Shown piece after piece: positions 1 to 7,600 of a stretch of 10,579 bases of DNA. Where the stretch lies: positions 1 through 10,579 of the forward strand of contig JALLAP010002469.1 in the NCBI GenBank assembly GCA_036939355.1. Direction: 5' to 3'. How positions within the stretch are numbered: the first letter of the stretch is position 1; each line of letters starts with the position of its first letter. The notes below the pieces were generated by a model. The model did no database searches, was not told where the DNA came from, and was given only the letters and a program-made list of their open reading frames with translations. The position numbers and the translations under genes are program-made. Source of the DNA: Thalassiosira profunda (Eukaryota; Bacillariophyta; Thalassiosirophyceae; Thalassiosirales; Thalassiosiraceae).

Positions 1-1629
1 GCCCTTGGTCTTCTGATACACGATGTCGGACAGCGGCTCGCAGACGCGTGGGAACGTACACAGCGCGTCGGATATCATCGCGTTCAAGTCTGCTGGACTC
101 AGACCCTCCAGACTCAGTTTGGTCGTCGGGACTCCCCCGGACTCCACACTGCGCATGAAGCGGAACAGATCGTGATCGTCATCGACCTCGTTCGACCTGT
201 AGCTGCCGACAAAGAAGAGGCAGCTCGATCCCATCGAATCACATAGAATTCCCTCGACGAGCGAGAGCGCGGAGCTGTCACTCCACTGCAAATCGTCCAA
301 AAACAGCATCACGGGATGTACTTTGCTGGACACTACTCTCATGAAGCGCTGGAGAATAAAGCAAACGCTGCGCAAGTTCATATGATCGTCACCTCCCTTC
401 TCGCATGCGGTGCCTTTGAGCTCTGGAGCAAGTCGTTCAATGTTTGGAAACAGACGCGCCAGCAACGAGAAGTCGCTGCCAAACACATCCATGAGCCGAG
501 AAATCGTGCTGAGCAACTCCTTCTGCGAGCTCTTCTCCTTTACGACGAGGCATAGCTCGTTGAATACCGAGATCACCTCCAGCAGCGGCCGCTCCTTTGA
601 CATTTGGTCGAACTTGTGAGTGATGACGTAACCCTCCACGCTATCCACCTGCGCTGTTAGGCTGTTGACGAGCATGCTCTTCCCTGAGCCGGAAAATCCC
701 CCGATGAAGAACGCCTCGCTCTTGCCGCAGGAAACCCTACAGAAGGCATCGGTTATCTCTGTGACCTCGTTCTCCCTCCCATACAATTTGTGTTCCCTGA
801 ACGAGAGCTTCACTTTGTTGGTTTCTTGATCAAAGAGGAATCGGCTTGGGTCCAGCAATAATAGATGCAAGTCCTTGATCACCGCATCGATGGATTCGTA
901 GGCGTGGTCCGGGCGATCCTCTTCCCTGCACTCCAGGAGGTTTTTGACCAGCAGGCATAAGGAGGACGGGAACCCCAGCCCCATCAGCGGCACAAAAGGT
1001 GTTCTCGAAGGATCCGCCTTCGCCTTCTTCCGTTCCGGCTTTTCATGTATTTTCGCCTCGGAATCGTCACCACCCGACTTGCCAGCGTCGACCGACAGAG
1101 GCACCCGCGAGAACAGCTCATGCAATGCGGCGCCCAGGAAATGGCACCGCTCGTCCTCCTCGCTCTGGCTGACCGCCGCCGCGCCTCCCCCGTCCTCCTC
1201 CGGCAGAAATTTTCCATTAGACGAGAACTCCACCTCCAGATACCGCCCGGCCGTCTCCTCCTCGTCGACATCGATGATGTCCGCGAAGCTGCTCCGCAAA
1301 AACGACGGCTCGGCGATGTGCACCGCGAGCGGGGGCGAGGTCATCTTCACACCGGCGATGTGCTTTGATGAAGCTCCCTTCTCTTTCGAGAGGCGCACTG
1401 AAAAATTATCAATCTCGCAAAGTCCGTTGATGGACCTTGTCGAATTATTTTGAGGGTGGGCGCCGGGGTGGGAGCGGGCGTGCCGCACCAGCTCCGCCAT
1501 CCCGTAGGCGACGGTGGATTTGCGCAGCAGCGTCGCTTTTCTCAATTGCAATTGTCCGCCAACGCTGCTGCCCGCGGAAAGTTGGGCGCGGGCCGCCTCG
1601 TCGGCCATCCATTGCCGGAGGGGGACGAG
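1..1629. repeat. left arm of an inverted gene duplication (other arm 4713-6398)
   Basis: Reverse-complemented, this segment aligns codon for codon with 4713-6398, with indels in the less conserved parts. Similarity starts at the LVPLRQW codons near each start and does not extend into the upstream regions. The arms point away from each other and are separated by about 3.1 kb carrying two unrelated genes. Over the last 98 bp (1-98 against 6301-6398) I count 5 differences. A 107-bp block (1223-1329 against 5010-5116) is identical. The arm is cut only by the window edge, so its true length is unknown. Confidence 0.9.
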
Positions 1630-1653
1630 GACGTCGTCGGGCGGGCGGTCCAT
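1..1653 (-). CDS. AAA_16/STAND-type signalling ATPase, 5' part, gene continues past the left edge
   Basis: The minus strand is open for 551 codons from an ATG at 1653 to the window edge. The product is a paralogue of the complete ATPase at 4671-8924. Visible parts in order: a variable N-terminus; a conserved block (about residues 70-145) rich in acidic residues; a short stretch resembling the C-lobe of a Ser/Thr kinase; LYGREN, the usual entry to an AAA_16 module; a P-loop GGFSGSGKS with Lys325; and Walker B LFLDDLQWSD with Asp453/Asp454, followed by the GSYRSNEV sensor-like motif. Both ATP-site motifs are intact, so a pseudogene is not indicated over this span. The start at 1653 matches the paralogue and has A at -3 and G at +4. 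In-frame ATGs at 1710 and 1695 are possible but have poorer context. A tract reading CTTCTCCTTTGCAG just upstream resembles a 3' splice site, so a 5'-leader intron is possible. The helical-repeat half of the protein lies outside the window. Confidence 0.87.
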   Translation of the reverse strand, partial: MDRPPDDVLVPLRQWMADEAARAQLSAGSSVGGQLQLRKATLLRKSTVAYGMAELVRHARSHPGAHPQNNSTRSINGLCEIDNFSVRLSKEKGASSKHIAGVKMTSPPLAVHIAEPSFLRSSFADIIDVDEEETAGRYLEVEFSSNGKFLPEEDGGGAAAVSQSEEDERCHFLGAALHELFSRVPLSVDAGKSGGDDSEAKIHEKPERKKAKADPSRTPFVPLMGLGFPSSLCLLVKNLLECREEDRPDHAYESIDAVIKDLHLLLLDPSRFLFDQETNKVKLSFREHKLYGRENEVTEITDAFCRVSCGKSEAFFIGGFSGSGKSMLVNSLTAQVDSVEGYVITHKFDQMSKERPLLEVISVFNELCLVVKEKSSQKELLSTISRLMDVFGSDFSLLARLFPNIERLAPELKGTACEKGGDDHMNLRSVCFILQRFMRVVSSKVHPVMLFLDDLQWSDSSALSLVEGILCDSMGSSCLFFVGSYRSNEVDDDHDLFRFMRSVESGGVPTTKLSLEGLSPADLNAMISDALCTFPRVCEPLSDIVYQKTKG

Positions 1654-2080
1654 GCTGCAGGCACTGCAAAGGAGAAGTGGGATGAGATGAGACATGCGCG
1701 CATGAGACATCCACCTAGATAACTCCCCTCATTTTAGTCCGCAGGTATTCACGAAGGCCCCATCCATACAATCTAGTGCTACCCCCCACTAATGAGGCGA
1801 AATAAGAAGACACAGTGATGGCATTTTGTGACACAAACATCTCTCTTCAATTTACCCAAAGCGAGGAGTTAGACTTGCTGCCTCCTTGCAGCGGCGCTCT
1901 CGCCTCGCACTCTCTGACTTGCAGAGTTTGCATGTGGTGCTGTCGTCATCGCGGCGTGGAGCGACGGTGGGAGCAGCGCCTCGATAGCCCGGAAGCTATC
2001 TGAGAACCGCGTGCGATGTCTGTCGTCTCCCGCATGCGCATCAGTTGCAAATAACACTCCACGCGCCACACACGTCCATC
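1654..2080. promoter_or_regulatory. divergent intergenic region, 427 bp
   Basis: This interval separates two gene starts that point away from each other, so it should hold both core promoters and both 5' leaders. I see no clear TATA box, tRNA or conserved repeat. A plus-strand frame from 1818 to 2003 codes about 60 residues with no recognisable motif and is not called as a gene. On the minus strand a pyrimidine-rich CTTCTCCTTTGCAG (about 1677-1664) could be a splice acceptor in the ATPase leader. The upstream sequence does not resemble that of the paralogous ATPase at 4398-4670, so the duplicated genes probably have different regulation. Confidence 0.5.
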
Positions 2081-3313
2081 ATGAATGAAACGACGATTCT
2101 ACTGTCGAGCGATCCAAAGGCCAAGCCCGATTTCCTGGCCACCGTTGAGCCGCTGGTGCCCAAGCAGTCGCCCTTCAATTTGCCGTTCGAGCTGGTATTG
2201 GATCGATATACGCGAGAGCCGTGGTCGCGCGGCACCATCGGCCAGGACGACGAGTGGCAGTCATGCTACCTCGTCAGCACCGATGGGCGCAACCGCCTCC
2301 CCGGATTTCTGAAGTACCTGCAAGAACGCAAGAAGGCCGCATTTGCCAAATTCGAGGCGATGGATGGGCCCAAGGCCCTGTTGGTGGTGCCGCACGATCA
2401 TCCTCCCATTGCAATTGAGGAAATACCGGAGGGAGTCGACGAGAGTCAGGTGGTGTTTGTGAAGTATTTGAGGGACGAAAGCATATTGAGGAGGGGAGAT
2501 ACTGCAAAGAAGCAACAACAATTGTTGCAACAGCAGGAACAGATGCAACAACAAAAGATGGCGCAACAAAGAGAGCAGCAGCAAAAGAATGTAGAGCAAA
2601 AGAAGCAATTGTCGTCAAATAGAATGCCCCCTCCACCGGTAGCATCCGGTGGCAAATCAGGGGGCTTCCTCGGCAATTTACTGGGAGCGCAGCTTCGAAC
2701 GGAAAATCACCTCGGTATGGTCCGCGGAAGCAAAAAGGCCAACGAGGTCGCCTTTGATCCGAACACCGGCGCTGCAGGATGCATCAACGCCTTCCGAAAG
2801 AAGATATCGGCCGACTTGGAACGGTTCAAATCGGACCAGACAATATTTGTCACAAAGATTTCCATCTCCCACGCGTCCCTGATCAAGTCCGTTCCGACGG
2901 AAGAGCAGGACAAAGTCACAATGGACGTCTTCAAATTCGCCGTCTACGAGCAGGTCGAAGAAATAGGGGCCGACAGGTGGATCGCTGCAAAAGAGCCAAC
3001 GGAGTTTATGGACGAATGCACCATCTCCGTGTACAAGGAGGGACATTGTCCCGCCGACGTGCTCGAGGATCTCAACAAAGGAGAGCTCCCCGACGAGATC
3101 CGAGGGCAGGCCAAATACATTGTCGAAGCGCAGAGCAAGATGGTGCAGAGGAAGGGGAAGGTGGCCGATGCACAAATGGTGAAGAACAACATCGTGGGGG
3201 AGGCCAATGTGACCGTGCTGAACACCGCGAAGCGGGATCGGCGGACGATGGAGCAAATACAGAAGGATTTGCAGGAGGAGAGCGAGGACGTGAAGCGGGG
3301 TCGCTTCGAGTAG
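2081..3313 (+). CDS. uncharacterised 410-residue protein with glutamine-rich linker
   Basis: A single uninterrupted exon encodes 410 residues. I do not recognise the family. There are three parts. Residues 1-140 look folded, with aromatic and hydrophobic patches and an FLKYLQERKKAAF helix followed by the strand-like ALLVVP. Residues 142-178 are dominated by Gln (repeated CAA/CAG codons) and charged residues, and probably form a coiled coil or disordered linker, followed by MPPPP and a Gly-rich patch. Residues 220-410 are a second folded region ending in a highly charged helical tail (KRDRRTMEQIQKDL to KRGRFE). The helix-then-LLVVP pattern faintly recalls SPOC domains; this is a hypothesis only. 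No signal peptide or membrane segment is seen, so a cytosolic or nuclear location is likely. The ATG at 2081 has A at -3; upstream in-frame codons offer only TTG. The stop lies 44 bp from the stop of the convergent DUF2039 gene. Confidence 0.85.
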   Translation: MNETTILLSSDPKAKPDFLATVEPLVPKQSPFNLPFELVLDRYTREPWSRGTIGQDDEWQSCYLVSTDGRNRLPGFLKYLQERKKAAFAKFEAMDGPKALLVVPHDHPPIAIEEIPEGVDESQVVFVKYLRDESILRRGDTAKKQQQLLQQQEQMQQQKMAQQREQQQKNVEQKKQLSSNRMPPPPVASGGKSGGFLGNLLGAQLRTENHLGMVRGSKKANEVAFDPNTGAAGCINAFRKKISADLERFKSDQTIFVTKISISHASLIKSVPTEEQDKVTMDVFKFAVYEQVEEIGADRWIAAKEPTEFMDECTISVYKEGHCPADVLEDLNKGELPDEIRGQAKYIVEAQSKMVQRKGKVADAQMVKNNIVGEANVTVLNTAKRDRRTMEQIQKDLQEESEDVKRGRFE

Positions 3314-3357
3314 AAGGCCGTTTTAGCCACAACAGTGCAAAAGATTTGCCGGACCTT

Positions 3358-4397
3358 CTACTTCTGTTGTTCCCTCGCCAGGAGCACCTTTTGATAATCC
3401 TCTCCCACCAGTGCCTTGCCTCCCGTTGCGGCGAGGAATGGATCTTCTTCGGCATTACATGCATCGACATCTTCCCCTTCGCTCTTCACAGAATCATGGC
3501 AGTCACCCTCTCCACTCTGCGCATCATCCTCGCCATCCCCTCCATCGTCCTCGCCCTCTTTTCTCTTCTTCGACCGCTCTTTCAATTCCCCCTGCAATTT
3601 CTCCACCTTTCGTTCCAGCCCCTTCACTTCCCTCAACGTCAGCTTGTGCCCGTCACTGTGCACCCCGGAATCCAGCGTGTCCTCGAGTTCGTGAATTTGC
3701 TCCACAATATCCATATCCTCGGGGGAGGCGTTCGCGTACTTGGACAGTGCGGGCTCCGCGGCGCACATGGCGCAGACGCGGAGCCGACGCCGCGAGGCTT
3801 TGGACGCGCTGGTTTGTTTTGTTGAGCTGGCTGTGGCATCTGCGGTGGCACCCTCTGTCACTTTGCCCTCGTCGTTCGCTGCCTCTTCATTCCCGGGAGT
3901 CGCTCCATCCTCTCCCGCCGGCGTTGCACCCGCCACAGCCTCTGTCTTGGACGCGCCGCCGCCACCGCCACCGCCCATCTTCCTCTCCATGGCATCGATT
4001 GCCCTGTCGCTGCCGGCGCACTTGGTGCAGAGGGTGTGGTACGCGGCCAGGACGTTCTTCTGGGAGCAGAGGTTGCATTTCCCCGGCTGCGTCCGCGGCT
4101 TGTACTGCCATCCATCAATTGAGCATAAGATGCGCACATGATATGCACAGGTATTCAAAGGTGAGAAATACAGGCTCGCCACAATATTGCAGGCACTCAA
4201 TAACATTGCAAATCGAGCACCTTCCGGTATTTCTTCCGCCACTCGATCTTCTCGTAGCACCTCCGGCAGACGCCGACGTTGGGCGACGACAGTATCTTGT
4301 CGGTCTTCTTCGACTTGGGATTGTGGCGGAAGGCGAAGCCGTTTTGGTGCTTGGGCGCCCGGCCCTTTTTCTTCTTCTTGCCGGAGGGCGGGGGCAT
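3358..4397 (-). CDS. DUF2039 (C9orf85-like) zinc-ribbon protein, two exons
   Basis: The exons are 4397-4221 and 4104-3358, giving 307 residues. The N-terminal signature is strong: a lysine run, then GRAPKHQN.FAF.HN, a CRRC (Cys44/47), EWRKKYRK, and across the splice YKPRTQPGKC with CNLC (Cys69/72), AYHTLC and CTKC (Cys85/88). This matches the conserved eukaryotic family DUF2039, whose human member is C9orf85. The cysteine pairs presumably bind zinc; no precise function is known to me. A fourth pair, CAMC (Cys170/173), normally follows the third closely. Here it is displaced by about 70 residues of low-complexity Gly/Ala/Thr/Glu. The C-terminus has a probable coiled coil (about 185-240), an acidic stretch, then a conserved-looking helix ending AREQQK. 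The family is usually about half this length. The start has ideal ACC-ATG context. Upstream codons in the same frame offer only a GTG. The gene is convergent with the 410-residue gene and divergent from the complete ATPase. Confidence 0.9.
3955..3975 (-). repeat. GGC/GGT codon microsatellite (seven glycines)
   Basis: A trinucleotide run encodes Gly103-Gly109 of the DUF2039 protein, at the beginning of its low-complexity insert. Runs like this expand and contract by slippage, so length variation between strains is plausible. Confidence 0.8.
4105..4220 (-). other. intron of the DUF2039 gene, 116 bp, phase 0
   Basis: On the minus strand the donor is AAG|GTGCTC after EWRKKYRK and the acceptor is GGCAG|TACAAG before YKPRTQPG. 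Joining these two gives the continuous family motif WRK.YRKYKP.TQP. Reading through exon 1 into the intron meets a TGA after seven codons, and the length is not a multiple of three, so retention would truncate the protein. Confidence 0.9.
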
Positions 4398-4670
4398 GGT
4401 AGGGACTGGGTGGTGGCGACGATGGGCGGGCGAGGGGGTGGAGGCGGCGGAGTGCTTTGTTCTTCGTCTCCGCCTCGCGAGTTTGGGTGGCTGTGGGGGC
4501 ACTCTCGAGTTTGGGTGCTGTGAGTGTGAGAGCCTTCAACTTCAACTTCTTCTCACCGGCCTACCTCTACCTCTAGGTAGCCCGTAACAGTTGCTAGCGC
4601 CCCATTATTATTATACTTCTCGCTCACCGCACCTGCTCCTCCGTCCGTCGCCGCTTCCAAACCAGCCCGC
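4398..4670. promoter_or_regulatory. bidirectional promoter region, 273 bp
   Basis: This short gap separates the DUF2039 start (4397, minus) from the complete ATPase start (4671, plus), so both promoters and leaders must share it. It contains a perfect short inverted repeat, CTACCT-CT-AGGTAG (4567-4580), and an ATT-repeat tract near 4605-4615. I cannot assign a factor to either. No open frame within it looks like a gene. Confidence 0.5.
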
Positions 4671-7600
4671 ATGGCGACGATGGCCCAGCCAACGCACGGA
4701 GGAGGGGGCACCCTCGTGCCCCTCCGGCAGTGGATCGAGTCCGAGTCGGCGGGGCCGCAGAAAAACGATGACGATGTAGGCGAGCAATTGCAATTGAGGG
4801 AGGCGGCGCTGCTGCGCAAAACCACCGTCGCCTACGGCGCGGCGGAGCTGGTGCGGCACGCCCGCTCCCACCCCGGCGCCCACCCTAAAAATAATTCGAC
4901 AGCGTCCGTCAACGGACTTTGCGAGATTGATAATTTTTCAGTGCGCCTCTCCAAAGAGAAGGGAGCTTCATCAAAGCACATCACGGGCGTCGAGATGATA
5001 TCTCCACAACTCGCGGTGCACATCGCCGAGCCGTCGTTTTTGCGGAGCAGCTTCGCGGACATCATCGATGTCGACGAGGAGGAGACGGCCGGGCGGTATC
5101 TGGAGGTGGAGTTCTCCTCCGGGGGCAAACTGTTGCCCGAGGAGGACGGGGGAGGCTCGGTGGCGGTGAGCCAGAGCGAGGAGGACGGGAGGCTCCGCGC
5201 GCTGGGGGAGTTGTTTTATCGGCTCTTCTCGCACGTGTCGCTGGGGTCCGCGTCGGCAAGTAGTGCAACGAATAGTGAGGCGTCGGGGCCGGCGCGGAAG
5301 AAGTTCAAGTCCCGAATGGCCGCCGACGGGGACAATGGGGAGAGCAATTCCGCGGGGAGGCCGTCGGCCCGGTACGTGCCCCTGTTAGAACTGGGATTTC
5401 CTTCGTCGATCGGCCTGCTCGTCCGCAATCTGTTGGAGTGCGAGGAGGACGTGAGGGAGGGCCGGGGCGACGACGCCTACGATTGCCTCGAGACGCTGAT
5501 CAAGGATCTGCACTTGCTGCTCCTCGATCCGAAGCGGTTCCTCTTCGACGAGGAGCTCATTGTGGGAAGCGACGGAACGGTCTCCCAGCTGTCGTTCCGG
5601 AAGCACCGCCTCTACGGGCGGGAAAATGAGGTGTCCCTTATCACCGACGCCTTCTGCCGGGTGTCGTGCGGGAAGAGCGAGGCCTTTTTCATTGGGGGAT
5701 TTTCCGGCTCGGGGAAGAGCATCCTCGTGAACAGCCTCAAAGCGCGGGTGAACGCGGCGGAGGGGTACGTCATTACGGGGAAGTTCGACCAAATCGCGAA
5801 GGAGCGGCCGCTGCTCGATGTGATCTCGGTGTTCAACGAGCTGTGCCTCATCGTGAAGGAGCGGTCGTCGACGCACGAATTGGCGGCAATTGTCGACAAA
5901 CTCGCCGACGTATTTGGCAGCGATTTGTCTGTGCTGGCCGGTCTGATACCGAACATTGTCGTCCTGTCCCCAAAACTGACGCCAAAAGGCCAGGATCAGA
6001 AGGAGGGCGGCGACCAGAGAAATCTCAGGAGCGTGTGCTTCACCCTCCAGCGCTTCATGCGGGTGGTTTCCAGTGTGGCCCATCCCGTGATGCTGTTTTT
6101 GGACGATTTGCAGTGGAGCGACAATTCCGCCATGGCCCTCGTCGAAAGCATCCTCTGCGACGCGGTGGGATCGAGCTGCCTCTTCTTCGTGGGCAGCTAC
6201 AGGTCGAACGAGGTAGCTGACGGTCACGATGTCTTCCGCTTCATGAGCAGTGTTGAGTCCGCGGGAGTCCCGACGACCAAACTGAGTCTGGAGGGGTTGA
6301 GTCCAACAGACCTGAACACGATGATATCCGACGCGCTCTGTACGTTCCCACGCGTCTGCGAGCCGCTATCCGACATCGTGTATCAGAAGACCAAGGGCAA
6401 CCCATACTTTGTGCTCGAGTTCCTGCGGTCGTTGGTCGAGGGAGGTCTGCTGACATACAGTGCTCAGAAGAAACAATGGGAGTGGGACGAGGACCGCATC
6501 AGTTCGATGGATGTAACAGGCAACGTGCTTTACCTTCTTTCCTCGAAGATGAGTGGGCTGTCTGATACTATCCAATCTTCTCTGAAGGTGGCAGCCTGCT
6601 TTGGAATCAAGATACCAGGGTCCATTGTTGGCTATCTCGGCGCTAAGCCAGAGTACTCACATATTCGCGAAGGACTGGATCAGGCGGTGCAACAAGGCTT
6701 TATGATCAAAGTCGGATCTTCTTTCGACTGTCGCTTTGTTCATGATAAGGTGCGAGAGGCGGCGTACAGCCTCATACCCGACGAGGAGAAGAAACAATTC
6801 CATTACAGCCTTGGAATGATACTTTACTCGATGACCAAGGGAAGCGACATCAATGGCGTCGTTTTCTCAATTGTGGATCAGATCAATCACGGGATTGACA
6901 TCGTGTCGGCGGACGATCCTGCCTCCCCAATCGACATTGCCGAACTCAATGAGACAGCAGCCGTCAAGGCAGTGGATCGCTCCGACTTTGGCACTGCACG
7001 TTCCTATTCCAACGTCGCGTTGTCGTTGTTACCTATTGACTGCTGGAAAAGCCACTACGATTTGACTCGTCGATTGAGCTTCCTCCTTGCAAAGTCTTCC
7101 TACTCGTCTGGCGACGTGGAGAAGGCGCGGAGTATCCTGAAAGAGATGCTAGAGGAGTGCCACAGCATAGAGGACAAGCTGGATGCATATTACCTTCTCG
7201 CCACAGTCCTTCATTCCTGTGGCGAAGGCAAGGATGCGTACAGCACCTGCCACGAGGTGTTGTCTGAGCTCCACGAGGACATACCNTTCCTGTGGCGAAG
7301 GCAAGGATGCGTACAGCACCTGCCACGAGGTGTTGTCTGAGCTCCACGAGGACATACCCGAATCTGTGGACAATGACGCAATGGCGACTATATTCGCGGA
7401 AACAGCAAAGAGCGCCCAAAGCATAACAGAGGAGTCTCTGTTGGCGATGGAGCAAATGGACGACAAGCTCTCTATTACCCTGAAATTTTACAGCCTGTTC
7501 GCAGAGGTTGCATTCTTCAGCAAGCCAAAGATGTATGCTCTTCTTACCTGCCGCATGGTGCTGCTTACCATGAAATACGGCATTTGCGAGTATTCTCCGG

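Noticed and set aside
944..1453. 169-codon plus-strand frame in the left part
   Set aside because: It is the antisense shadow of the left ATPase. The right paralogue has the same shadow on its opposite strand, which simply reflects gene homology.
1543..1554. CAATTGCAATTG palindrome, also at 4785-4796
   Set aside because: In both places it encodes the conserved QLQL of the paralogous ATPases, so shared ancestry explains it.
1..1653. Left ATPase copy as a pseudogene
   Set aside because: I translated all 551 codons and found no stop or frameshift, and both nucleotide-binding motifs are intact.
1815..2003. About 60-residue frame in the intergenic region
   Set aside because: It is short, has no motif and nothing supports translation; it may be part of a leader or promoter.
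2779..3825. 348-codon plus-strand frame overlapping the 410-residue gene
   Set aside because: It is a +2 shadow of the real frame and then antisense to the DUF2039 gene; the composition is shadow-like (GRR, RRDPR) and there is no recognisable family.
3411..4523. 370-codon plus-strand open frame opposite the DUF2039 gene
   Set aside because: It is antisense to a recognised family gene, is rich in Arg/Pro/His/Ser as expected from a GC-rich shadow frame, and has no domain motif.
5385..6227. 280-codon minus-strand frame
   Set aside because: It is antisense to the AAA_16 module whose Walker A and B motifs are intact on the plus strand.
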